Made by a program: the position numbers and the translations under genes
Notes under the pieces: generated by a model
The model's input: only the letters and a program-made list of their open reading frames with translations
The model's database searches: none
What the model was told of the DNA's origin: nothing
Part shown: positions 34,771 to 41,992 of the stretch, piece by piece
Layout of the letters: the number at the start of each line of letters is the position of its first letter
How positions within the stretch are numbered: the stretch's first letter is position 1
Assembly: GCA_017480145.1 (NCBI GenBank)
Contig: JAFVBF010000051.1
Coordinates: 1-51,981 of the forward strand
Length of the DNA stretch: 51,981 bases
Direction of reading: 5' to 3'
Source: Bacteroidales bacterium
GTDB lineage: Bacteria; Bacteroidota; Bacteroidia; Bacteroidales; P3

Positions 34771-35010
34771 ATGGAAGAACTCGTAATCAAATGTGGAAAG
34801 AACTCTGATGGCTTGGAAAAATTAATAGAGTTGTGCAAAATAGAGGCCGAGAAGCTATTACCGACTATTGAAATTACGAATGAGAAGGCCTCTGTTCCTT
34901 GTTGGACTGATGGGCCTGGATTAAGTGAGCTTATCGGTGTAGTATATTTTAAGAAGAATGCAGACGGAAATGTCCTTTATGAATTTGATGATTCTAAATC
35001 GACTTTATAG
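34771..35010 (+). CDS. Small cytoplasmic hypothetical protein, 79 aa
   Basis: I do not recognise the family. There is no signal peptide. The N-terminal half is helical (KNSDGLEKLIELCKIEAEKLLP); the C-terminal half contains PCWTDGPGLSELIGVVYFKKNADGNVLYEFDD. It starts 17 bp after the secreted protein gene in the same AT-rich stretch. It could be a regulator or immunity-type partner of its neighbours, but nothing proves this. Confidence 0.6.
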   Translation: MEELVIKCGKNSDGLEKLIELCKIEAEKLLPTIEITNEKASVPCWTDGPGLSELIGVVYFKKNADGNVLYEFDDSKSTL

Positions 35011-35032
35011 CGATTAGTCGTCTTACTGTTTT

Positions 35033-35073
35033 GAGCGGAAGCCCCTGTTGTCATCCTCGGTATGCGGTTCCCG
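35033..35073. repeat. Direct repeat copy 1 (left border of the cupin/R-M segment)
   Basis: GAGCGGAA...CCCCT...CATCCTCGG..TGCGGTTCCCG matches the copy at 38964-39003 at 34 of 40 aligned positions with one gap. It lies 24 bp past the stop of a broken minus-strand gene. Confidence 0.75.
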
Positions 35074-35097
35074 TTCTTTCTTTTTCAAGTCATACTC

Positions 35098-35590
35098 TTA
35101 CGCAGCCTGCCCTAATTCGTAGAGATGCTTTGGGGCAATGTCAATGTTGCCGTCGAGCCAGCAGACCGTCCAGCCGTTGAGGTCAAAGCGAGAGTTAGCC
35201 GATGCATCGTGCCAGTGCATCACGTCGGGCGGACACATCACCACATCACCAGGACGAAGCTCCTCCACGGGCTGACCCTCAATCAGGTGATAGCCGATGC
35301 CGTCGGTCACGATGAGAATTTGCCCGCTGGGACGCGTGTGCCTGGCGTTGATGACACCCGGCTCAAACACGACTTAGTGCAGCCCCCGGCGCACCCGCCT
35401 TGTTGGGCGCAACCACCGTGTTAGCCAGACGGATGGCCCCGTTGAACGTGGGCAGCGAGAGTGAGGAATCTGGTGCGGCGAACATCAGACTGTCGATAAG
35501 CGTCGGATGGTCGTACTCCTCCATCGACAGTTCGTTGTAATACTCGTCCGAGAGCGTATTATCCTCGTCCGCCATCGTCGAATCAAGTCT
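35098..35590 (-). pseudogene. Broken cupin-domain gene, second module
   Basis: The minus strand encodes a leading part (DEYYNELSMEEYDHPTLIDSL...LPTFNGAIRLANTVVAPNK) and, in another frame, a cupin barrel (VVFEPGV...HTRPSGQILIVTDGIGYHL...LRPGDVVMCPPDVMHWHDASANS). The junction near 35363-35380 contains a frameshift, and the cupin frame has a TAA just before VVFEPG. In intact relatives these pieces are continuous: a small secreted cupin beside carboxymuconolactone decarboxylase-type genes. The first half is in frame with the preceding broken cupin, separated by a TGA. It is therefore unlikely to give a functional protein. Confidence 0.7.
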
Positions 35591-36012
35591 TCAATCCGTG
35601 TCGTAAATCACCACCTGCGAGAAGCAGCTATCCTTCGTCGCCCCATGCCAATGACGCACACCAGCGGAAATCTGCAGCACGTCGCCCTTGCGGAGCACCT
35701 ATGCCGGAAGGCCTTCCTCCTGATAGAGACTGGCACCGCCCGTCACCAGCACCACCATGCCGCCGTGCCTGTGCCAGCTGCTGTGTGCGCCCGGCGCAAA
35801 CGTCACGACGTTGGCCTGCTGGAAATTGAACACCGAATCGACCGCCATCAGCGGCTTCAGATAGGCATTGCCCGTAAAGGCTGGATTGTCGATTTTGTTA
35901 CCAATAGGAAAAGTTAACTGCTCTTGCGCCACCACATCTTCCGGTGCAGTCTGCTGCCACACGAAGCGAGTGCCAGCACAGCCATTGCACGAATCAAAAC
36001 GCTTTTCTTCAT
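35591..36012 (-). pseudogene. Broken cupin lipoprotein gene, first module
   Basis: The ATG at 36012 opens a lipoprotein signal (MKKSVLIRAMAVLALASCG). The mature part (TAPEDVVAQEQLTFPIGNK...VTFAPGAHSSWHRHGGMVVLVTGGASLYQEEGLPA) continues one frame over, so there is a frameshift near 35955-35965. The cupin frame is then cut by TAG at 35699-35701 and resumes in frame (VLRKGDVLQISAGVRHWHGATKDSCFSQVVIYDTD) to TGA. Metal-binding His residues of the cupin (HRH, HWH) survive. Two independent lesions make loss of function likely. The stop fits a single C-to-T change of a Gln codon. Confidence 0.75.
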
Positions 36013-36043
36013 AATCCATTTGAATTTGATGGTGCCAATGTAC

Positions 36044-36088
36044 AAAGAAATCCCCGAACCTCTTTGATACAAAGTTCGGGGATTCTTT
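36044..36088 (-). terminator. Long stem-loop downstream of the R-M operon
   Basis: TCCCCGAAC with flanking AAAGAAA pairs with GTTCGGGGATTCTTT (one bulged A) around a ~14-nt loop. It lies 116 bp after the last methyltransferase stop and just upstream of the cupin remnant. Confidence 0.6.
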
Positions 36089-36203
36089 CACTTTTTGCAG
36101 AAAAACCGATTATGCGATAGAAGCGAAAATCCGTCCTCATGCGATTTTATGCTTATTTAATAGAAAAATGGGAGGATTGGGAAGTGATTTCCCGAACGCT
36201 TCA

Positions 36204-37079
36204 CTAAAAAGGTAAATCTTCGAATGCATCTTCCTCACAGGCAAAGCAAGCGGGCTCGTAGATTTCGCTGCGGGTAATGTCCTTTATCTTGGAGCGGTAG
36301 TCGCCATAGACTTTGAAGTTGTCGATTTCTATGCGGCGGTTGCGGCTGATGTCGACAAACTCCTGATCACGCTCTATACCGAGGTAGCGTCGGCCCGTGA
36401 GGTTGGCGGCAATGCCTGTGGTCGAAGAACCTGCAAAAGGGTCGAGAATCCAAGCATTCTTGTCTGTCGAAGCGAGAATGATACGGGTGAGCAGGGCGAG
36501 GGGCTTTTGCGTCGGATGTTTGCCGCAGGACTTTTCCCACGGGGCGATGGCGGGCAGTCGCCACACATCGGTCATCTGCTTGTCGTCGTTCAGGTGTTTC
36601 ATCAACTCGTAGTTGAAATGGTGGGGACGTTTGGTACTCTTGCGTGCCCAGATGATAAACTCGGTTGAGTATGTGAAATAGCGACAAGAGATGTTGGGCG
36701 GCGGATTGGTCTTGGCCCATGTCACGACGTTGAGAATCTTGAAGCCCAATTCGGTGAGGCTGTTGGCAACGGAGAAAATGTTGTGGTAAGTGCCGCTTAT
36801 CCAGATGGTTCCATCCTCTTTTAGTTTGTCGCGGCAGAGGCCTATCCACCGCTTATTAAAGTCATTGATTTTCTCGGGTGTACCTCCTCTGTCCCATTCA
36901 CCCTTGTTGACACTCACGATTTTACCTGCCTGCACTGATATTCCGTCGTTCGACAAGAAATAAGGCGGGTCGACAAATATCATGTCGAAATGGAAGTTGA
37001 ACTGCGGGAGCAATTCAAAGGTGTCGCCATGAAGGAGGGTGAAGTCGTGGGACGCGGAGCGGTAGTAGGGAGTAATCAT
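36204..37079 (-). CDS. Beta-class site-specific DNA methyltransferase (second M of the R-M system), 291 aa
   Basis: The catalytic motif IV FVDPPYFLSND comes first and the AdoMet motif I LDPFAGSSTTGIAANLTGRRYLGIERD comes last. This is the beta-class order of N6-adenine or N4-cytosine methyltransferases. GKHPTQKPLALLTRIILAST is the usual segment before motif I. It resembles the DpnA/MboC type of second methyltransferase that accompanies GATC systems. Its ATG overlaps the endonuclease TGA (ATGA), so translation is coupled. AT content is higher than that of housekeeping neighbours, in line with horizontal transfer. Confidence 0.9.
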   Translation of the reverse strand: MITPYYRSASHDFTLLHGDTFELLPQFNFHFDMIFVDPPYFLSNDGISVQAGKIVSVNKGEWDRGGTPEKINDFNKRWIGLCRDKLKEDGTIWISGTYHNIFSVANSLTELGFKILNVVTWAKTNPPPNISCRYFTYSTEFIIWARKSTKRPHHFNYELMKHLNDDKQMTDVWRLPAIAPWEKSCGKHPTQKPLALLTRIILASTDKNAWILDPFAGSSTTGIAANLTGRRYLGIERDQEFVDISRNRRIEIDNFKVYGDYRSKIKDITRSEIYEPACFACEEDAFEDLPF

Positions 37080-37855
37080 TCTTTAGGGAGGATTCTGTAA
37101 CGGGCAGACTTCACAAGACGGATGCTGTTGTAATCATCCTTATCAGTAAACTCAAACTGCCAAATGTAGTATATCTTCTCGTTGTCAATGATACGCTTCT
37201 CGAAAAAAAGGGGATAGACGGTCTTTCCCGTCAGGTCTTGCCACTGACGATAGGGGAAATAAATCTGGCGGATGATGGTGTCTGTGTTTTCTGAGTTTTT
37301 TGCCTCGATAAGCACGATTTTGTCTTTTCCTTCATATCCTGCATCTACTTCGGTCTGTACGCTGGAGATTTCAAGCGTAAAATTGTTGACTTTGCAGGTG
37401 AATTTCGGTGTGAATTTCCGTCCTCGGATAGTCATCACAAGAGAATCATCGCCCATGAAAGTTCTAATGAGGGAGTTCGCATAGGCATAGTCGAGGTGTT
37501 GCATTTCTGAGTCACCAACCTCGGAACTAAGCAGTTCAAAGTCCAGTTTCTTATGGTAGTCTTGTATGGGTGATGTGATGTCAGGTACATCAATGTAGCC
37601 CTCTCCTTTAAGGATGTAATAAGAGCCGTTGTGTTTGGGAAGTATAAACAGACCCTTGTCTTTGAAAATCTGTGGTCGGCTACTTCTCTCGTCCTGTTTG
37701 CAGAGGATGCGCACTTCCTTCTCTGTCGTTTTAGTGAATTCCTGACATGCAGCCTTTATTTGGTCTGCTGATAGCTCGTAAGGGGCGGCGTCGAAGTCGT
37801 GATTATCTATCCCCGTATGTTCAAAAATTTTATTCCAAGATTTATTGTTTGCCAT
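37076..37855 (-). CDS. Probable type II restriction endonuclease (PD-(D/E)xK-like), 259 aa
   Basis: I infer its role from position, between two DNA methyltransferases with 5-bp and overlapping junctions, and from a PD-(D/E)xK-like core. In that core, LEISSVQTEVDAGYEGKDKIVLIEAKN supplies the acidic residue(s) and the E-A-K triad about 15 residues on, followed by IIRQIYFPYRQWQDLTGKTVYPLFF. The N-terminal half is helical (a likely DNA recognition part). I cannot match it by eye to DpnII or MboI endonuclease. It is complete with no signal peptide. Confidence 0.8.
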   Translation of the reverse strand: MANNKSWNKIFEHTGIDNHDFDAAPYELSADQIKAACQEFTKTTEKEVRILCKQDERSSRPQIFKDKGLFILPKHNGSYYILKGEGYIDVPDITSPIQDYHKKLDFELLSSEVGDSEMQHLDYAYANSLIRTFMGDDSLVMTIRGRKFTPKFTCKVNNFTLEISSVQTEVDAGYEGKDKIVLIEAKNSENTDTIIRQIYFPYRQWQDLTGKTVYPLFFEKRIIDNEKIYYIWQFEFTDKDDYNSIRLVKSARYRILPKE

Positions 37856-37860
37856 AATCT

Positions 37861-38832
37861 TTATATTGCCTCGTTAAAAAGTTCGTATTCTTCTGTTTTC
37901 GACACCTGCTTTGTAGATGCTGTGTAGTTTCTAATTAAAAGTTCCGACAATTTTCCCCTTTTGCTGGCGTTGGCGTTTACCATTCGGGAGGCATAAACTC
38001 GTTGGATATCGAAACCGCTATAAATAACCTCGAAGAAAATATCTTCTGGGTTCTTTGCCGAGCAATCTGAATTGCTGAGCATCCACTTTACATTATCAAG
38101 CTCGTTAAGGCGGCGACAAAATTCTGCAAGGTCTCGCTGGCTGTCGTCATTAAAATCTTCCTTAACATAAGAATTAAAACTGGATGTCGCACTAAGCGGA
38201 CGGTAAGGGGGATCGAAGTAGAAAAAGTTTAGCCCATAGGGATTTATCTTTTCCTTCGTCTGTTTGAAATCTCCATTCAAAATCTGAACATCAAAGCGGT
38301 TTAACAATTCGCTATCAGCATAGATTACTTCTTCATTACATATAGTTGGGTTTGAATAGCGACCAAAGGGAACATTGAATTTCCCCTTGCTATTTTCACG
38401 GTAAAGGCCATTGAAGCAAGTTCGATTTAAGAAAAAGAGCAGTGCGGTCTTATCGATTTTTGTCAATTCTTCCTCGTTGAAACAATGTCGCATTTCCAGA
38501 TAGAAATCTTTTCGATTGTCTTCAGTGGAAATAGAAAGATATTGCTGCTCAAGATGCTTCAACCTGTAGATTAGTCCTTCGGGTTCATCTTTAATAGTCT
38601 TATAGGCATCCGTAAGATTGCCGTTTATATCGTTAACAAAAACCCGCTTGATCTTCGGAAACTTTTGTAACATAAAAAATAGCATAGCACCACCACCGAC
38701 AAAGGGCTCAATGTATGTAAACTCTTCCTCAAACAACTCTACAGGCAATTGCCTCTCAAGTTGCTGGAGAAGTTGTCCTTTTCCTCCTACCCATTTTATG
38801 AATGGTTTCGCTGTATTGTAACTTGTCTGCAT
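37861..38832 (-). CDS. Dam/DpnM-type alpha-class DNA adenine methyltransferase, 323 aa
   Basis: Motif order is alpha class: AKPFIKWVGGKGQLLQQLE (motif X), TYIEPFVGGGAMLFF (motif I, AdoMet), a target-recognition stretch (NRTCFNGLYRENSKGKFNVPFG), and FYFDPPYRPLSATSSFNSY (motif IV). This last run closely follows the Dam/DpnM family, so GATC is the likely site. The ATG at 38832 is chosen because a TAACTTTG box at 38867-38860 lies between it and the in-frame TTG at 38862. It is the first gene of the M-R-M operon, the same order as mboA-mboB-mboC. Confidence 0.92.
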   Translation of the reverse strand: MQTSYNTAKPFIKWVGGKGQLLQQLERQLPVELFEEEFTYIEPFVGGGAMLFFMLQKFPKIKRVFVNDINGNLTDAYKTIKDEPEGLIYRLKHLEQQYLSISTEDNRKDFYLEMRHCFNEEELTKIDKTALLFFLNRTCFNGLYRENSKGKFNVPFGRYSNPTICNEEVIYADSELLNRFDVQILNGDFKQTKEKINPYGLNFFYFDPPYRPLSATSSFNSYVKEDFNDDSQRDLAEFCRRLNELDNVKWMLSNSDCSAKNPEDIFFEVIYSGFDIQRVYASRMVNANASKRGKLSELLIRNYTASTKQVSKTEEYELFNEAI

Positions 38833-38859
38833 GTTATATGCGTATAATGAATTCGAGCA

Positions 38860-38867
38860 CAAAGTTA
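38860..38867 (-). promoter_or_regulatory. -7 box of the R-M operon
   Basis: The minus strand reads TAACTTTG, 27 bp before the methyltransferase ATG, giving a short leader. It excludes the TTG start that overlaps it. Confidence 0.6.
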
Positions 38868-38963
38868 CTGCTTTTCCGCAAACTTTCGCCGTCGCATGCT
38901 GAAAATCTTCTGATATTTAACGTTCTGAAAGGGATTGTGAGTTTTCGGAGGGGAAAAAACAAA

Positions 38964-39003
38964 GAGCGGAACCCCTACCGACATCCTCGGCCTGCGGTTC
39001 CCG
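38964..39003 (-). repeat. Direct repeat copy 2, also a hairpin terminator
   Basis: It matches 35033-35073. On the minus strand it folds with GGAACC/GGTTCC and CCGA/TCGG helices and is followed by TTTGTTTTTT, so this copy is a working intrinsic terminator. The other copy has lost pairing. Confidence 0.75.
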
Positions 39004-39023
39004 CCCAATTTCTATTGTTCAGA

Positions 39024-39318
39024 TTACAGCTGATGCTCCTTCAGACATTTCTCCACGAGGTCGGCAAGTTCGGCGTTGTTCTTCTCCTGGAACATGAAGT
39101 GGCTGTTGCCGTGGCTGTTCTCGTCGGGCAGGTAGATGACCGTAGCGTCGCCACCGTCCTTCACGTACTGGGCGGCGAACTCACGACACTGGTTCAGTAC
39201 CATCTGCCAGAAGACCGTTGACTGGATGTCCTCGGGGCCGTTCTCGATGTAGTCGCCAAAGAGGAACAGCCTCGGGGGCTTGGCGGCCACGAACTTCTGA
39301 TTTTTCTCAATCCGTCGA
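39024..39318 (-). pseudogene. C-terminal remnant of an alpha/beta hydrolase
   Basis: The frame holds only the last third of an esterase-like alpha/beta hydrolase: PPRLFLFGDYIENGPED, then REFAAQYVKDGGDATVIYLPDE, then GNSHFMFQEKNNAELADLVEKCLKEHQL with the His of the catalytic triad. The nucleophile Ser and N-terminal domain are missing. The frame extends upstream only into anmK promoter sequence that is plainly noncoding. A TAACTTTG box (minus, 39360-39353) still lies just upstream. It is best read as a deletion remnant. Confidence 0.75.
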
Positions 39319-39390
39319 ACTGCCTTTGTAAAAGAAAGATTGCAATTTCTTCCAAAGTTATGCAAAAAAATAAGAAATGCCGGAATTGCG

Positions 39391-39398
39391 TATTTTTG
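39391..39398 (+). promoter_or_regulatory. -7 box for anmK, adjacent to its ATG
   Basis: TATTTTTG ends 4 bp before the ATG at 39403, so the transcript would be leaderless or nearly so. Confidence 0.55.
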
Positions 39399-39402
39399 CG
39401 GC

Positions 39403-40503
39403 ATGAAATCGGGTAAGGAAAAATATGTCATTGGTCTGATGTCTGGCACGTCGCTTGATGGACTTGACATCGCCTACTGTCGTATTGCCAGCGACGATGG
39501 TCTTGCGAATTTTCATTTCGACCTGCTTGCCGCCGAGACGGTGGCCTATTCCGACGACTGGGTCAGTCGGCTGGCTTCGCTGCACAAGGCTTCCGCCTAT
39601 GAGTATGCATTGGCTGATGCTGATTTGGGGCACTATTTCGGCAGGCAGGTGTCGGCATTTTGCCATCGACATCCTGGACCGGTGGATTTCATTGCTTCCC
39701 ATGGTCATACGGTGTTCCATCAGCCACAACTTGGCATGACGGCACAGATAGGTGATGGCAATGCTATTGCAGCGGAGACGGGTCTGCCCGTGGTGTATGA
39801 CTTTCGTAGGCTTGATGTGTCGTTAGGTGGGCAGGGGGCACCTCTGGTTCCTGTTGGCGACCGTTTGCTGTTTGGCCAGTATGATGGATGTCTCAATTTG
39901 GGTGGATTTTCCAACATCTCATATGAGAAAGAGGGGCGGCGGCTGGCTTTCGATGTGTCGCCATGCAATATGGCCTTGAATGGTTTGGCAAGGAGGGTCT
40001 CTCCACTGGGCTATGACGACCAAGGCCGTCTGGCGCGTTCTGGCCATTTGGACAGCAGTTTGCTCGGTCGGCTCAATGCATTGCCCTATTATGGCCAGCC
40101 TGCGCCCAAGAGCCTTGGAAAAGAGTGGTTTGAGGAATCCTTTCTTCCATTGATAGATGCTGTCCCCGAGATGCCGGTTTGTGATGTGATGCGCTCCGTT
40201 GTGGAGCACATCGCAATGCAGGTGTCCGCAGTGGTCAATGCGGAGCGGCTGAGGTCATTGCTGGTGACGGGTGGTGGTGCCCGCAATGTCTTCCTTGTGG
40301 AAAGGATGCGGGAACTGATGCCTTCATGCATGGTTGTGTTGCCTCCGTCGGAGGTTATCGACTATAAAGAGGCTATTGTTTTTGCCTTGCTTGGCTTTCT
40401 TCGGTTGCATGGCGTGAACAATTGTCTTGGCAGTGTCACGGGGGGGCGTTGTGATTGCTGTGGTGGCAGTTTGGCCGGCTGTATCCCGGTGTCAGATAAA
40501 TAG
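39403..40503 (+). CDS. anmK: Anhydro-N-acetylmuramic acid kinase AnmK, 366 aa
   Basis: AnmK opens and phosphorylates 1,6-anhydro-MurNAc to MurNAc-6-P in peptidoglycan recycling. The protein opens with YVIGLMSGTSLDGLDIAYCRI, the family signature. It continues with DFIASHGHTVFHQP, TAQIGDGNAIAAETGLPVVYDFRRLDVSLGGQGAPLVP, LNLGGFSNISY, FDVSPCNMALN and LLVTGGGARNVFLVERMRELMP. The length is normal. No murQ is nearby. I chose ATG 39403 because the longer in-frame start lies upstream of the promoter box. Its 3' end overlaps hemW, on the other strand, by 12 bp. Confidence 0.95.
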   Translation: MKSGKEKYVIGLMSGTSLDGLDIAYCRIASDDGLANFHFDLLAAETVAYSDDWVSRLASLHKASAYEYALADADLGHYFGRQVSAFCHRHPGPVDFIASHGHTVFHQPQLGMTAQIGDGNAIAAETGLPVVYDFRRLDVSLGGQGAPLVPVGDRLLFGQYDGCLNLGGFSNISYEKEGRRLAFDVSPCNMALNGLARRVSPLGYDDQGRLARSGHLDSSLLGRLNALPYYGQPAPKSLGKEWFEESFLPLIDAVPEMPVCDVMRSVVEHIAMQVSAVVNAERLRSLLVTGGGARNVFLVERMRELMPSCMVVLPPSEVIDYKEAIVFALLGFLRLHGVNNCLGSVTGGRCDCCGGSLAGCIPVSDK

Positions 40504-41613
40504 TTCGGCGGCCATGCCATCGGCTTGTAGTAGCCCGTTGGCCGTCGGTTTGTAGTGGGTTGAGGTCTCCTCAATCAGTCCGGCGGCAATGAATCGTTGG
40601 ATGTGTGTGTGCAGCAGGTTCAATTGCTCGGCCGAAAGTTTGCTTTTCTCAATCCCCATAGTGGTTCGCAGCGAGGTCATCACGTATTCGTTGTAGGCGT
40701 CTGAGGGCGACAGCAGTTCGCTCTCATGGTAGTCTTCGGAGATGCCTACAAGTGAGATATACCGTTTTATGTCCGAGGTGTTCCAGCGTCGGTGCTGCCC
40801 GTTAAAACCGTGGGCTGCGGCACCGATGCCTATGTAGGGAGTGCGGTTCCAATAGCGGCTGTTATGGCGCGAATGGAAGCCCGGTTGGCAAAAACTTGAA
40901 ATCTCGTATTGCCCAAAACCGTACCGTTGGCTCCAGGATAGTAGTTCGTGGTATTGCTTTAGTACCGTTTCTTCACTGGCAGGAACCAACTGGCCCTGTT
41001 CCACTTGGTGCGACAGAATGGTGCCGGGCTCAACGCTTAGCGCATAGCACGAGAGATGGCGTATGAAGTCGTGGTCTGGGTCTATCTCAGATAGTGTCTG
41101 TAGGTTTTGCTTCCAGTCGTCCTCGCTTTGGTTTGGGAGTCCGTAGATTAGGTCGAGGCTGATATTGTCAAAACCCGCTTGGTATGCCCTGATGACGGCC
41201 TGTATGGCTTCTGCGGAGGTGTGTCGGCGGCGGAGTCTGAACAGGTCGGCATCACGAAAAGACTGTATGCCGATGCTGAGTCGGTTAAATATCCGTAGGC
41301 CGTTCAGCCCCTGCAAGTAGGCAGTAGAAAGGTCTTCTGGGTTGCACTCAATCGTGGATTCTTCTATCTGCGACAGGTCGTAGTATAGGCGTAGTGTTTC
41401 AATGATTTGTTTGAGTTGGTCGATAGTGAGCAATGAGGGTGTGCCGCCGCCGAAATAGAGGGTGCGTAGCGGTGAGGATGCCTCGTCCGCCCGTAGGCGA
41501 AGTTCTCGGCACACGGCCTCGACATAGGGCTGCGTGTCTCTGAGGGGGACGATAGAACAGAATGCGCAGTAGGAGCATTTGCCGTGGCAGTAGGGTATGT
41601 GTATGTAGAGCAT
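40492..41613 (-). CDS. hemW: Radical SAM heme chaperone HemW (coproporphyrinogen III oxidase-like), 373 aa
   Basis: The radical SAM cluster motif is CHGKCSYCAFC (CX3CX2CXC), followed by the AdoMet GGE-like TLYFGGGTPSLLT. Further family segments are ECNPEDLS, RLSIGIQSFRDADLFRLRRRHTSAEA, NISLDLIYGLPNQSEDDW and SCYALSVEPGT. The extra Cys after the triad and the ~375-residue length fit HemW, which inserts heme, more than HemN. The gene starts at ATG 41613, with a TATCTTTG box (minus) at 41711-41704. The convergent overlap with anmK is 12 bp. Confidence 0.92.
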   Translation of the reverse strand: MLYIHIPYCHGKCSYCAFCSIVPLRDTQPYVEAVCRELRLRADEASSPLRTLYFGGGTPSLLTIDQLKQIIETLRLYYDLSQIEESTIECNPEDLSTAYLQGLNGLRIFNRLSIGIQSFRDADLFRLRRRHTSAEAIQAVIRAYQAGFDNISLDLIYGLPNQSEDDWKQNLQTLSEIDPDHDFIRHLSCYALSVEPGTILSHQVEQGQLVPASEETVLKQYHELLSWSQRYGFGQYEISSFCQPGFHSRHNSRYWNRTPYIGIGAAAHGFNGQHRRWNTSDIKRYISLVGISEDYHESELLSPSDAYNEYVMTSLRTTMGIEKSKLSAEQLNLLHTHIQRFIAAGLIEETSTHYKPTANGLLQADGMAAELFI

Positions 41614-41703
41614 CAGTTAGGGGTTTCCAGAGGTCGTTTTTTTGTGTCCGACGGTGCTATATAATCTTGTTTTTGGGGATGTGAAGGCATTCTTATCCAG
41701 CGG

Positions 41704-41711
41704 CAAAGATA
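41704..41711 (-). promoter_or_regulatory. -7 box for hemW
   Basis: The minus strand reads TATCTTTG, about 90 bp before the hemW ATG. It is divergent from the tRNA promoter. Confidence 0.5.
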
Positions 41712-41727
41712 ATAATTTTCAAAAAAA

Positions 41728-41759
41728 TTTGGCAGTGTGTTGGAATGTTTGTATTTTTG
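41728..41759 (+). promoter_or_regulatory. tRNA-Met promoter (full consensus)
   Basis: TTTG (41728-41731), 20-bp spacer and TATTTTTG (41752-41759) match the Bacteroidota -33/-7 consensus with ideal spacing. It lies 43 bp before the mature tRNA 5' end. Confidence 0.8.
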
Positions 41760-41802
41760 CAATCGCTTTTGAGATATTGCATCTTGCGGCAATGACCGAT
41801 AT

Positions 41803-41876
41803 GGCGGGGTAGCTCAGCTGGTTAGAGCGTCGGATTCATAACCCGGAGGTCATGAGTTCAATTCTCATCCCCGCTA
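41803..41876 (+). tRNA. tRNA-Met (anticodon CAT), elongator type
   Basis: A full cloverleaf can be drawn: acceptor GGCGGGG/CCCCGCT (first pair G-U), D arm GCTC...GAGC, anticodon loop TTCATAA, variable loop AGGTC, and T arm ATGAG-TTCAATT-CTCAT. The discriminator is A and CCA is not encoded. The anticodon stem has one A/C mismatch next to the loop. CAT could also be the lysidine tRNA-Ile served by TilS, but overall it reads as tRNA-Met. Confidence 0.95.
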
Positions 41877-41880
41877 CAAG

Positions 41881-41911
41881 AAAAGGACTTCTTTCAGGAA
41901 AGTCCTTTTTT
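41881..41911 (+). terminator. Intrinsic terminator after tRNA-Met
   Basis: AAAAGGACTT (41881-41890) pairs with AAGTCCTTTT (41899-41908), followed by more T. It could also serve the convergent SPOR gene. Confidence 0.9.
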
Positions 41912-41992
41912 CTTTGATTCTGATGGTTTGGATGTTGCTGCCGCCTCGGATGTCCCTGTGGGCAAAGCCCTCGGCCCGAACCGTTACGGAGG

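Noticed and set aside
36013-36091. Upstream start for the cupin remnant
   Set aside because: The extension reads through a long terminator hairpin; the lipoprotein signal in another frame (ATG 36012) is the real original start.
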